DNA from: Treponema sp. UBA6367
GTDB taxonomy: Bacteria > Spirochaetota > Spirochaetia > Treponematales > Treponemataceae
Direction: 5' to 3'
Assembly (NCBI GenBank): GCA_002437725.1
Contig: DJRF01000014.1
Location: 1 to 12,615 of the forward strand
DNA length: 12,615 nt
The translations under genes were made by a program, and so were the position numbers. Shown one piece after another: positions 1-8,243 of the stretch. The notes below the pieces were generated by a model, which ran no database searches, was not told the DNA's origin, and was given only the letters and a program-made list of their open reading frames with translations. Numbering within the stretch: the stretch's first letter is position 1; the number at the start of each line of letters is the position of its first letter.

Positions 1-1700
1 CTGTCCCAAAAAACGACCGTTTTCCTGCGCAGGTCAATTGGTGCGCGTCTTGCGGAATTCCTGTGTTTTATGAAACGGATTCTGTTGGCTCGGGATGCAA
101 GTGTCCGCTTTGCCGTAATAAAACTGAATATCTTGCAAGCGATTTGCGGCCGGTTTTTCCTGAGGAGCGGCTTTTACTGGAGCTGTTGCTCGAAAAAGAG
201 CCGTTCGGCCTTGCCTCGTCTTCGGTGTGGAACTCTGCGAACCGTTACTACATCGACGGAAAATCTGTTGCAATTTCGTCTTCGGTTTTTAGAAATGCCG
301 ACTGCGATTCTCTCCGCAAAAAACTTGACGAGCTTTCTAAAGAAAATCTTGAAATTTCAAAACCGTATTTTGACTCAACAATACAGAAATTTATTCAGGC
401 GAACAAATCCCGCTTTGACTTCATAAAGGACGAGGCTTTTGGTTTTGTTCAAGATGAGGCTGAAAAGTTCGTGCAGAAAAACGGCGCAGGCTCAGAAAAC
501 CGCATGATTGTCTCGTTCAGTGGCGGAAAAGATTCCACGGCGACTGCGGATATTGTTGTGAAGGCGCTTGGAAATCCGTACATAACTCATCTTTTTGGAA
601 ACACAACGCTTGAATTTCCGATGACGAGTGAATATGCCGAACGCTACAGAAAATCCCATCCGATGGCAGAATTCAGAATTGCGCAGAATACTGACCAGAA
701 TTTTTATGAAGTCTGCAAGGAAATCGGGCCGCCAGCAAGAATGATGCGCTGGTGCTGCTCAATGTTCAAGACCGGACCGATTACACGCGTCCTGAACCGA
801 AAATTCGGCGACAAGCAGATTCTAACATTTTATGGAATCCGCAAAAACGAAAGCGTTAGCCGCTCAAAATACAGCCGTGTTACAGAAAATACCGAGACCG
901 TAAAAATCCAGAAGCAGACAGTCGCAAGCCCGATTTTTGACTGGAAAGATTTGGACGTGTGGCTCTATCTTTTTTCTGAGAAAGTTGACTTCAACGACGC
1001 TTACCGGCTTGGCTACGACAGAGTAGGCTGCTGGTGCTGCCCGAACAACAATCTTCGCGCACAGTTTCTTTCCCGCATTTATATGAGCAAACAGAGCGAA
1101 AAATGGCGGAGATTTCTTGTTGATTTTGCCCGGCGGATTGGAAAGCCCGATGCGGAAGAATATGTGGACTCAGGCAAATGGAAAGCGCGTCAGGGCGGAA
1201 ACGGTGTCGCGGCCGCAGACGACGTGAAGCTTAAATTCACAAACTGCACAAGCGAGGAACATTCAAAAATCTACCAGCTTACGCGCGCCTTTGACGACAG
1301 TTTTTTGAATATGCTCGTTCCGTTTGGAATTCTGGCTCCGGAGCTAGGACGCAAGCTGATTCACGAGACGCTGATTCTGGACGTAAAGACAAAAGTCCCG
1401 ATAATTTCCGTCCAGCCGTTCAACCAGAGCGGATTTGAGCACGCCGTGAAAATCCGCACGATGAGCGTTGAAAAGCACGACGACTTGCAGCGCATGATTG
1501 GCTATCAGGTGAGGAAATTCAACGCGTGCAGAAAGTGCCTTAAATGCGAGTCCGTCTGCCGTTTTGGAGCGATTTCGCTTGGCGGAAACGAGTATCACAT
1601 AAATCCTGAAAAATGCAGACACTGCAAAAAGTGCGTCACGGAAAAATACCTGACCGGCGGCTGCATGATGGAGAAATATTTAAGGACAAAAGACGTGTAA
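1..1700 (+). CDS. sspD: SspD-like ATP-pyrophosphatase / PAPS reductase family protein with C-terminal ferredoxin domain (5' partial)
   Basis: This is the sulfur-activating enzyme of DNA phosphorothioation, related to DndC and PAPS reductase; it is thought to adenylate DNA and pass on sulfur received from the cysteine desulfurase. The PP-loop motif SGGKDS lies at 519-536. A cysteine pair (RWCC, 753-758) and a CWCC motif (1029-1040) resemble the cluster-binding cysteines of DndC-like proteins. The C-terminus is a dicluster ferredoxin: CxxCxxCxxxC at 1527-1559, then CxxCxxCx9C at 1614-1664. The gene is cut at the left edge. A GTG at 63 could be taken as the start, but the frame stays open to base 3 and encodes WCASCG there; with CKCPLC at 96-113 this completes a four-cysteine zinc ribbon, so the real start lies outside the window. 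565 residues are visible. The stop is TAA at 1698. Family assignment is firm; the Ssp name rests on the neighbours. Confidence 0.87.
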   Translation, partial: VPKNDRFPAQVNWCASCGIPVFYETDSVGSGCKCPLCRNKTEYLASDLRPVFPEERLLLELLLEKEPFGLASSSVWNSANRYYIDGKSVAISSSVFRNADCDSLRKKLDELSKENLEISKPYFDSTIQKFIQANKSRFDFIKDEAFGFVQDEAEKFVQKNGAGSENRMIVSFSGGKDSTATADIVVKALGNPYITHLFGNTTLEFPMTSEYAERYRKSHPMAEFRIAQNTDQNFYEVCKEIGPPARMMRWCCSMFKTGPITRVLNRKFGDKQILTFYGIRKNESVSRSKYSRVTENTETVKIQKQTVASPIFDWKDLDVWLYLFSEKVDFNDAYRLGYDRVGCWCCPNNNLRAQFLSRIYMSKQSEKWRRFLVDFARRIGKPDAEEYVDSGKWKARQGGNGVAAADDVKLKFTNCTSEEHSKIYQLTRAFDDSFLNMLVPFGILAPELGRKLIHETLILDVKTKVPIISVQPFNQSGFEHAVKIRTMSVEKHDDLQRMIGYQVRKFNACRKCLKCESVCRFGAISLGGNEYHINPEKCRHCKKCVTEKYLTGGCMMEKYLRTKDV

Positions 1701-1707
1701 GTGTATG

Positions 1708-1918
1708 CCTACGCTGACGCGTTAGGGATTTGCAAACCTGCGGTTTGCTGCGAGATTTTGCTGACGCAAAACTCGGTTATTTGACGTGTGCGCAAAAATG
1801 CGCACGCCTAACGCTGACGCGTTAGGGATTGTAGCACCGAAGTTCCGAAACGAAGTGGAGGAATGAGCGGATAGCGAAGTGCGAAAAGCCCGACCCGAAC
1901 GAAGTGAGGGAAACGCCC
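1708..1918 (+). repeat. Composite intergenic hairpin repeat, copy A (sspD-sspB gap)
   Basis: This gap between sspD and sspB is filled by a chain of short hairpins that recurs at 6841-7039. The stems are GCAAACC/GGTTTGC (1732-1748), CGAGATTTTGC/GCAAAACTCG with one bulged A (1751-1775), GTGCGCA/TGCGCAC with an AAAA loop (1788-1805) and CCTAACGC/GCGTTAGG with a TGAC loop (1807-1826). An imperfect version of the last stem also occurs at 1708-1727, so that unit is duplicated within the copy. A conserved tail (about 1827-1897) leads into a variable segment and then ACGCCC at 1913-1918, just before the sspB ribosome binding site. The tail can be read as ARPERSEGNA in the sspB frame, which creates a false N-terminal extension. 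It is probably a dispersed genomic repeat; whether it ends or stabilises transcripts cannot be told from sequence. Confidence 0.85.
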
Positions 1919-1938
1919 GAATAAAAAGGAAAATAAAA

Positions 1939-2886
1939 ATGAAATACAGAGGACACGAGACATTTTCAATCCGGAAAAACTGGCTTGCGAAGGGAATGGA
2001 AGCAGTTCACGAAAATCCGGGGATTTTTACGGACAAAACGCTTGAGCCGATGGACGAACTTGGAATCGGGCGGAACATGGTTGTTTCGCTGCGATATTGG
2101 CTTAAGGCGGTTGGACTGACAAAAGAAGAAAAAAGCAAAGAGTCAAGAAAAACTGAAACTGTCTTTACTCCGCTTGGAAAGATTGTTTACGGTAACGACC
2201 AGTTTGTTGAGGAAGCCGGAACGCTCTGGCTTTTGCAGAACGAGCTTGCAACGAACCGCGAAAATGCGACTTCCTGGTATTTTTTCTTTAATGAATTCAA
2301 TCTTACGGAATTTACGAAAGATGATTTTGTTACTGAACTTTTGAAATTTGACAAAGGAAAAGGCGGCACGACTGCGCTCAGTTCTTTTGACAGCGATTTT
2401 GAATGTATTGTGAACACTTACGTTTCCCGTTTTAAAAATGCGGCTGAAATCGACCCGGAAGACAACATTGAGTCACCGTTTGCCGAGCTTGGGCTTTTGG
2501 ATTCAATTGGTAGCGGAAAAAAACTTTATAGAAAAGTGATTCCTCCAAAACAGAATATTCCGCCGCTAATTTTTCTTGCCTCGCTTTACAGAATGTGCGA
2601 AAAAAACGAGGACGGCGGCGCAAAACTTGAATACAAAAATTTTGAGATTCCGCTTTCGGACATTCAGAACAGAAAAAACAGCGCAGGAAAAGTTTTTAAT
2701 CTTGATGTCATCACTTTGATGGACATTTTGAGCGAGCTTGAGACTTTGAATCTTCTGAAAGTTGTGCGGACTAGCGGGCTTGATGTCGTCCGTCTTTTGC
2801 CATGGAAAAATTTTGAAAAAGATTCCGGCGAAAAATCCGCTTATGAGAGCTGCATTGAAAAATATTACGGGGAACTGAAAAAATGA
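1939..2886 (+). CDS. sspB: SspB-like DUF4007 protein, phosphorothioation nickase component
   Basis: The N-terminus KYRGHETFSIRKNWLAKG (residues 2-19) carries the GHETF..R..WL.KG signature that I recognise as DUF4007. Proteins of this family are the SspB component of single-strand DNA phosphorothioation systems and are reported to nick DNA. The product is 315 aa and soluble-looking, with no signal peptide or membrane segment. I chose the ATG at 1939 because AAGGA at 1926-1930 sits 8 bases upstream and the family signature begins at once. The in-frame GTG at 1879 would add 20 residues (RKARPERSEG...) that are simply translated intergenic repeat. The stop overlaps the sspC start in an ATGA at 2883-2886, suggesting coupled translation. 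I cannot point to the catalytic residues from sequence alone. Confidence 0.87.
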   Translation: MKYRGHETFSIRKNWLAKGMEAVHENPGIFTDKTLEPMDELGIGRNMVVSLRYWLKAVGLTKEEKSKESRKTETVFTPLGKIVYGNDQFVEEAGTLWLLQNELATNRENATSWYFFFNEFNLTEFTKDDFVTELLKFDKGKGGTTALSSFDSDFECIVNTYVSRFKNAAEIDPEDNIESPFAELGLLDSIGSGKKLYRKVIPPKQNIPPLIFLASLYRMCEKNEDGGAKLEYKNFEIPLSDIQNRKNSAGKVFNLDVITLMDILSELETLNLLKVVRTSGLDVVRLLPWKNFEKDSGEKSAYESCIEKYYGELKK

Positions 2887-5800
2887 AATTTCAAGAAAAC
2901 AAAATGATAGCCGCCTCAGAGAATTTTCAATCCTCGGTGAATATCGCGTTCGATTTTGACAATGCGGAAAAAATCGCGGGATTTATTCCGACTTTTGAAG
3001 CCATAAAATTTATTGACGATGCGGTTTTAAGCGCAAGAAATTCTGGCGCTTCTGAAAAAAAATCTTCCGAAAGCCGCGCAGGAATTTTGATTGGACCTTA
3101 TGGAAAAGGAAAGTCGTACATTGTGCTTGAAACGCTTTCTCTTCTATATAATAACCCGGATTTGAAAGATTCCTTTGAGTCGCTTGCGGAAAAAATCAAG
3201 GTGAAAAATCCGGGCGTTGCAGAAAATATTCTTCAGTATGTAAAAAGCGGGCGGCGGCTTTTGCCGATTGTGATAAACGGAAACTCGCAGAGCCTTTCGC
3301 AGTCGTTTTTGTACGCGCTTCATCTGACTTTAAAAAGGCGTGAATTTGAAAATCTTATGCCGGAAACCCATTTTGAGTCGGCTGCAAAAATGATTGAAAA
3401 ATGGGAAAATGAATATCCTGAGACTTTTAAGAAGTTCAACGAGTTGGCTTCTGTAAAATCTGAAGCCTTCAAAAGGCAGCTTTTAAATTACAATTCAGAC
3501 TTTTTTGAGGAATTTGAAAAACTTTATCCGTCGCTCACTTCGGGAAGCGAATTCAATCCGTTTGCGGGATTTGATGTTGTTGATATTTACGAGCAGGTCT
3601 GCAAAAAACTTTGCGAAAGCGGAAAATACGACGGAATCTTTGTTGTTTATGATGAATTCGGAAAATATCTTGAGTCAAGCATTGCACATGCGACTGTAAA
3701 AGACACAAAGCTCCTGCAGGATTTTGCCGAGCGTTCTGACCGCAGCGGAAAAAATCAGCTTCACTTGCTTTTGATTTGCCACAAGGAGATTGAAAACTAC
3801 ATCGACATTCTTCCAAAGCAGAAAGTTGACGGCTGGAAAGGCGTTTCCGAGCGTTTCCGTCATATTCATCTTTACAGCAATTATTCTGAAGTCTACAGCC
3901 TGATAAGCGCGGCGATTCTAAAAAATGAGGCTGAATGGAAAAAATTCTCTGAGCAGAACAAGGCGCAGTTTGAAAATCTTAAAAACGTCTGGTTCGGCGG
4001 CGGATTCCGTCTTTTTTCAAATCTTGAAGGCGGTTTTGCTGACACAATTTTGTACGGCTGCTATCCGCTTCACCCGGTTACAAGCTATATTTTGCCGCGT
4101 CTTTCTGAAAAAGTCGCGCAGAACGAGAGGACTCTTTTTACTTTTCTTTCCGGCAACGACAAGAACGGATTTTCTTCCTTGATTGGAAAACTTGAAAAAT
4201 CAGAAAAAACTGCGGCTGACGGAAAAGAATTTTTGCAGGGCGGAAAAATAATTCTTTTTACGCCGGACGTTCTTTTTGACTATTTTGAAAATCAGCTTCA
4301 AAACGAGCCTTACACAAGCGAAATCAAAAAATATTATCTTATGGCGACAAAGATTTTGCGTCAGCTTGAAAATAATTCCCTTGAGGCAAAAATTGTAAAG
4401 ACTATTTCGCTGATTTACTGCCTGAACCAGTTTGATCGGCTTTCCCCGGACTTGAATTTTCTTTTCGCGCTTTACGATGACGCGGGATTTTCTCGTGATG
4501 AAATCCGTGGCGCGGTGAAAAATCTTTCTGAAAATCTTGGCGTGGTTTACCTGAACGTCCACAACAATTACCTTCAGCTGAAGGCGGCTTCCGGCGCGGA
4601 TATTCCGGCTCTGATTTCTGACTGCGTTGAAAAAAGGCGGCGGGCAGTCCGCATCGTTGACATCCTGAACAGTTTCAACACGGAAAAATTCATTTATCCG
4701 ACTTTGTACAACATAAAAAACAAGATGACGCGATATTTCCGCTTTGTCTTTGTCTCTGAAAAAGAATTTTTGGAGCGTGAAGACTGGAAAACATTTTCTG
4801 AAAATTTTAATTCCGACGGCTGCGTTTTCGCGCTCTTCAAGGATTTTGAAAATGCGGAAGATTCTGGCGGAACAGATTTTGACAAAGAAAAAATTATTGA
4901 AAAAGCAAAGAAACTTTCTTCAGAATCAAAAAATCTTGTCTTTATAGTTTCAAAACTGGATGAGAATTTTTCTGAAAAGCTGCGCCGTTTCGATTCTGTC
5001 GCGTTCTTGCGGAACCAGCTTTTTGCGGCTTCTTCAAATTCTTTGGATTCTGTTCTTTTTGACGAGTACGACATTGTTTATCAGGATTTGTACGAGGTTG
5101 TAAAGCAGATTGTCCATTCTTATGTTCAGCCGGAGCGGAATCTTGCGCTTTACGTTTCGCTTGGCGCGGAGCGAAAACTTTACAGAAAATCTGAACTCAC
5201 AAATCTTGTCTCGGATATTTGCTCGGAAATTTTTTACAGGACGCCGGTCATAAACAATGAAATGCTGAACAAAAATTGCCTTACAGGTGCGGCTACAAAA
5301 AGCCGGGCTAAGCTTGTGGACGCGATGCTGAATTCTCCTTCTTTGGATTTGGGCTTGAGCGGAAGCGGTCAGGAAGTTTCGTTTATGAGAAGCGCGCTTT
5401 TGCGCCCTGGAATTCTAAAAAAGGCTGACAAGGATTCTTTGGAAAAGAAAATCTTTAATCTTGAGCCTGATTCCGGCAACGCAAAAAATGACTGGAACTT
5501 TAAGAATCTTTTTGCGGTGATAAAAGAATTTTTTGCGCGCGCGGAAGAAAACGAAATCAGTTTTTCGCCTCTTTTTGAGCTTCTCGTAAAGGCAGAAAAC
5601 GGATTCGGTCTTAGGCGCGGCGTGATTCCGCTCTACATTGCCGCCGTTCTCTCTTCATTTTCAAAAAATATTGTGCTTAAAAAAAGCGGAATTGAAGTTC
5701 CTGTGAGCGCCCAAACTTTGGCGGAAATTGCGGAAAATCCACAGGAGTTTTCTGTGCGTGTTCAGAACTGGAACGATGAAAAAGAAAATTATGTGAAGAA

Positions 5801-6785
5801 AACCGAAAACATTTTTGCCGACTTTGTGATTGACGATGAAAAAAACGCGAACGGCTATTCTTACCTTATAAATGCGATGTTCCGCTGGTACCGCTCGCTT
5901 CCAAAATACACAAAGCAGATGAAAAAAGCTTACTGCGGTTCGGCAGGCGGTTCAGAGGAAAAATCGGTTCCGGTGCAGAAAGAATATTCTGAGTTTTTGA
6001 ATATCTTGAAGCAGGGCGGATTCGGCGCGAACGAAATCCTTTTTGAGAAAATTCCTTGCGCGTTCAAAAAAGAAAAGCCGGAGCAGGCTGATTTTGCGCT
6101 TTCAGAAAATATAAAAAGTGCGAAGAACTTTTTTGACTTTGCGCTGGAAAACTTCACGGAAAAAATCATTGATGAGACAAAAAATTTCTTTGACAAGAAC
6201 GCAGGCGAAAAGTCGCTGAAAAATGTGATTGCGGAATTCTGCGCGGAACTTGAGCCGGAAACTGAAAACCACGTTTTTGAAAACGGTGCGCACTCTCTTT
6301 TTAAGATTTACAAGTCCGCCGGAAACGATGAAAAGCAGATTGTGTTTGAAATGGCAAAAGTTCTGACCGGACTTAGCATTGACGACTGGAACGATGAGAC
6401 TGTGGACGTATTTTTTGAGCGGCTTTCGGAACTGAACAAGACGCTTCTTGATTTTAAGGATAATTCTGTTGCCAAAAAGAATGAGCCGGCACTTCGGCAG
6501 GCTCAGTGTCCGCTTGATAGTTTTGAAAAGTCGGTAGATGCAAACATTGACGGAGTTTCCATTTCAACGTTTGTAGAATCCCGCGCAGCTGACAATTACG
6601 AAATCCGGTTTGCCCAAAGCGGAGCTGAAAACGCAAAATCAAAGTCGTTTAAGAAAGTGGAATGTTCCGTCCGGGCAAAATCGCTCGAAGAGGAAATCTG
6701 GCGGACGATTGAAGAAATGGGGCAGTCCGTGACGGATGCGGAAAAAAGGCAGGTTCTAGTGAGTTTGCTGGAAAAGCTGTGCTAA
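2883..6785 (+). CDS. sspC: SspC-like large P-loop ATPase
   Basis: This 1300-aa protein has a Walker A motif GPYGKGKS at residues 71-78 and a Walker B-like IFVVYDEFGKYL with D257 and E258, so an ATPase of the large P-loop kind is clear. The rest, over 1000 residues rich in Phe, Lys and Glu, has no motif I can name. Directly after a DUF4007 gene and in the same operon as PAPS-reductase and desulfurase genes, it fits SspC, the ATPase required for Ssp phosphorothioation. The ATG at 2883 overlaps the sspB stop, with GGGGA at 2869-2873 as ribosome binding site. Near the C-terminus, residues 1202-1210 (PALRQAQCP) are encoded by what looks like a dispersed short repeat inserted in a linker. The stop TAA at 6783 is followed by hairpins. 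Other large defence ATPases look similar, so the naming depends on context. Confidence 0.83.
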   Translation: MKFQENKMIAASENFQSSVNIAFDFDNAEKIAGFIPTFEAIKFIDDAVLSARNSGASEKKSSESRAGILIGPYGKGKSYIVLETLSLLYNNPDLKDSFESLAEKIKVKNPGVAENILQYVKSGRRLLPIVINGNSQSLSQSFLYALHLTLKRREFENLMPETHFESAAKMIEKWENEYPETFKKFNELASVKSEAFKRQLLNYNSDFFEEFEKLYPSLTSGSEFNPFAGFDVVDIYEQVCKKLCESGKYDGIFVVYDEFGKYLESSIAHATVKDTKLLQDFAERSDRSGKNQLHLLLICHKEIENYIDILPKQKVDGWKGVSERFRHIHLYSNYSEVYSLISAAILKNEAEWKKFSEQNKAQFENLKNVWFGGGFRLFSNLEGGFADTILYGCYPLHPVTSYILPRLSEKVAQNERTLFTFLSGNDKNGFSSLIGKLEKSEKTAADGKEFLQGGKIILFTPDVLFDYFENQLQNEPYTSEIKKYYLMATKILRQLENNSLEAKIVKTISLIYCLNQFDRLSPDLNFLFALYDDAGFSRDEIRGAVKNLSENLGVVYLNVHNNYLQLKAASGADIPALISDCVEKRRRAVRIVDILNSFNTEKFIYPTLYNIKNKMTRYFRFVFVSEKEFLEREDWKTFSENFNSDGCVFALFKDFENAEDSGGTDFDKEKIIEKAKKLSSESKNLVFIVSKLDENFSEKLRRFDSVAFLRNQLFAASSNSLDSVLFDEYDIVYQDLYEVVKQIVHSYVQPERNLALYVSLGAERKLYRKSELTNLVSDICSEIFYRTPVINNEMLNKNCLTGAATKSRAKLVDAMLNSPSLDLGLSGSGQEVSFMRSALLRPGILKKADKDSLEKKIFNLEPDSGNAKNDWNFKNLFAVIKEFFARAEENEISFSPLFELLVKAENGFGLRRGVIPLYIAAVLSSFSKNIVLKKSGIEVPVSAQTLAEIAENPQEFSVRVQNWNDEKENYVKKTENIFADFVIDDEKNANGYSYLINAMFRWYRSLPKYTKQMKKAYCGSAGGSEEKSVPVQKEYSEFLNILKQGGFGANEILFEKIPCAFKKEKPEQADFALSENIKSAKNFFDFALENFTEKIIDETKNFFDKNAGEKSLKNVIAEFCAELEPETENHVFENGAHSLFKIYKSAGNDEKQIVFEMAKVLTGLSIDDWNDETVDVFFERLSELNKTLLDFKDNSVAKKNEPALRQAQCPLDSFEKSVDANIDGVSISTFVESRAADNYEIRFAQSGAENAKSKSFKKVECSVRAKSLEEEIWRTIEEMGQSVTDAEKRQVLVSLLEKLC
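6482..6510 (+). repeat. Short REP-like repeat inside the sspC coding sequence
   Basis: The sequence CACTTCGGCAGGCTCAGT (6490-6507) resembles a family of short dispersed repeats that in several bacterial groups, as I recall, is read in frame as ALRQAQ. Here it encodes residues 1203-1210 of SspC. TGAGCC at 6482-6487 pairs with GGCTCA at 6500-6505, so it can form a small hairpin. The length keeps the reading frame open, and it lies in a polar, probably flexible stretch near the C-terminus. Only one copy is present in this window, so the repeat status is recognised rather than shown. Confidence 0.5.
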
Positions 6786-6793
6786 TAATGACG

Positions 6794-6818
6794 CGAGTTT
6801 TTGCAACACAAAAACTCG
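6794..6818 (+). repeat. 10-bp perfect hairpin just after sspC
   Basis: CGAGTTTTTG (6794-6803) and CAAAAACTCG (6809-6818) form a perfect 10-bp stem with a CAACA loop, starting 8 bases after the sspC stop. No T-run follows, so it is a weak candidate for an intrinsic terminator; it may instead protect mRNA ends or be the first unit of the neighbouring composite repeat. Its stem resembles the CGAG...CTCG stem inside that repeat (6875-6899). Confidence 0.6.
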
Positions 6819-6835
6819 ATAGTGAGCATAGCGAA

Positions 6836-7039
6836 CGCATGTTAGGGATTGTCGCAAACCTGCGGTTTGCTTACCGAGATTTTGCTGACGCAAAACTCGT
6901 TATTTACGTGTGCGCATGGTTGCGCACGCCTAACGCTGACGCGTTAGGGATTGTAGCACCGAAGTTCCGGAACGAAGTGTAGGAATGAGCGGTTAGCGAA
7001 GTGCGAAAAGCCCGACCGCCGCTTGCGGTGGGAACGCCC
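6836..7039 (+). repeat. Composite intergenic hairpin repeat, copy B (sspC-sspA gap)
   Basis: This is the second copy of the repeat at 1708-1918, in the same orientation. The stems recur in the same order: GCAAACC/GGTTTGC (6854-6870), CGAGATTTTGC/GCAAAACTCG (6875-6899), GTGCGCA/TGCGCAC (6910-6927) and CCTAACGC/GCGTTAGG (6929-6948). The third stem is identical to copy A while its loop differs (TGGT instead of AAAA). The tail after CCCGACC differs: copy A has CGAACGAAGTGAGGG, copy B has GCCGCTTGCGGTGGG, which can fold as ACCGC/GCGGT. Both then return to AACGCCC. The repeat ends 7 bases before the GGAGG of sspA. With the hairpin at 6794-6818 it accounts for the whole 270-base gap. Confidence 0.85.
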
Positions 7040-7055
7040 AAAAATTGGAGGAAAA

Positions 7056-8216
7056 ATGAGTTTTTATTTTGACAACGCGGCGACGACTTTTCCGAAGCCA
7101 GAATGTGTTTACGAATTTATGGATTCTTTTTACCGGACTCACGGCGGAAATGCAGGGCGCGGACAGTACAAGCTGTCGGCTGAGGCTTCAAAAATGGTTT
7201 CGGAAACGCGCGGTTTTATCCAGAAAATTCTTTGCTGTGCGAACAAGGACGTGATTTTTGCTCCGAGTGCGACGATTGCGCTGAACATGGTGATTCAGGG
7301 GCTGGTTGCGGACGGCAAGAAGAAAACTGTTTACATTTCGCCGTTTGAGCATAATTCGGTGACCCGCGTTCTGCATCATTTTGAAAAGAGCGGAAAAATC
7401 CGCGTAAGGAAGCTTTTTGTTTCGCCCGATTTTGAGTACGGTATGGAAAAAATCAATGCGCAGTTTGCGGAGATTCCGCCTGACATTGTGATTGTAAGCC
7501 ACGCGAGCAATGTGATTGGGCTGATTGCGCCTGTGCTTGAAATTTTTGCGTCGGCGAAAAAGTTTGGCGCGCTTACCGTAACCGACATGGCGCAGACGGC
7601 AGGGCTTGTTCCGTTGAATGTGGCGAGCGAGCTTGTTGACTTTGCGGTTTTTGCCGGGCACAAGACTTTGTACGGTCCGTTCGGAATCGGCGGATTTGTG
7701 AAGAGCCGTAATGTGAGACTAGAGCCGGTTCTTTTTGGCGGAACAGGCGTTGAGTCGGCGAGGCAGGAAATGCCCGAAAATATTCCGAGCCGCTATGAGA
7801 TGGGAAGCCAGAACATCTGTGCGGTTGCAGGACTTCATGCGGCGGCACAGTGGTTTTTGCAGAATCAGGACGAAATCCGAGCCACCGAAGAAAAAAATCA
7901 CCATAGACTTTTAGAGATTTTGCAGCGTTACGATTTTTTGAAGATTGCAGGCCCTGCCGACAGATTTTCAAAAAAGACAAAATGCATTGGCGTTGTCTCC
8001 ACGCTTTTTGACGGCTACTCGGCGGAAGACATCGGAAACGTTTTTGACGAGGCGGAAATCGCCGTGCGCACCGGCCTTCAATGCTCGCCGCTCGCCCACA
8101 AATTCTTAGGCACATTCCCGGCCGGCACAGTGCGCTTCAGCGTGGGATATTTCACAAGCGAAGAGGACTTTTGCGCGCTAGAAAAGGCGATGGGGTATAT
8201 AGAGGAAAATAGGTAG
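7056..8216 (+). CDS. sspA: SspA/DndA-type cysteine desulfurase (class V aminotransferase fold)
   Basis: This PLP enzyme removes sulfur from L-cysteine as a persulfide and, in this setting, would feed SspD for DNA phosphorothioation. The N-terminus YFDNAATTFPKP is typical of the family. The PLP-binding lysine is K203 in AGHKTLYGP. A histidine in PFEHNSVTR fits the residue that stacks on PLP. The persulfide-carrying cysteine is C343 in TGLQCSPLAHK, followed by a typical C-terminal FSVGYFTSEED. At 386 aa it has normal family length. I chose the ATG at 7056: GGAGG at 7047-7051 precedes it by 4 bases and the family start follows at once, while the frame upstream is translated repeat. It could also serve general sulfur metabolism, but its place between sspC and sspE favours the defence role. 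Confidence 0.87.
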   Translation: MSFYFDNAATTFPKPECVYEFMDSFYRTHGGNAGRGQYKLSAEASKMVSETRGFIQKILCCANKDVIFAPSATIALNMVIQGLVADGKKKTVYISPFEHNSVTRVLHHFEKSGKIRVRKLFVSPDFEYGMEKINAQFAEIPPDIVIVSHASNVIGLIAPVLEIFASAKKFGALTVTDMAQTAGLVPLNVASELVDFAVFAGHKTLYGPFGIGGFVKSRNVRLEPVLFGGTGVESARQEMPENIPSRYEMGSQNICAVAGLHAAAQWFLQNQDEIRATEEKNHHRLLEILQRYDFLKIAGPADRFSKKTKCIGVVSTLFDGYSAEDIGNVFDEAEIAVRTGLQCSPLAHKFLGTFPAGTVRFSVGYFTSEEDFCALEKAMGYIEENR

Positions 8217-8243
8217 AAACACATTTGTTAGGAGGTATAAGTT

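Noticed and set aside
63..65. GTG as the start of the sspD-like gene
   Set aside because: The frame is open upstream to the window edge and codes for WCASCG, the first half of the zinc ribbon completed at 96-113; the gene is cut, not started, here.
1708..1918. CRISPR array or integron attC sites in the hairpin-rich gaps
   Set aside because: The stems differ from one another, there are no regular repeat-spacer units, and no cas or integrase gene is nearby.
1879..1938. N-terminal extension of the DUF4007 protein from GTG 1879
   Set aside because: It translates the tail of the intergenic repeat (ARPERSEGNA) and has no ribosome binding site; the family signature starts at 1939.
6779..6982. 67-codon reading frame across the sspC-sspA gap
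   Set aside because: It overlaps the end of sspC and reads only through hairpin repeats; the same kind of repeat in the sspD-sspB gap gives unrelated peptides.
7188..8115. Long minus-strand reading frames opposite sspA
   Set aside because: Arg/His/Pro-rich compositions typical of antisense shadows; sspA has intact catalytic motifs on the + strand.
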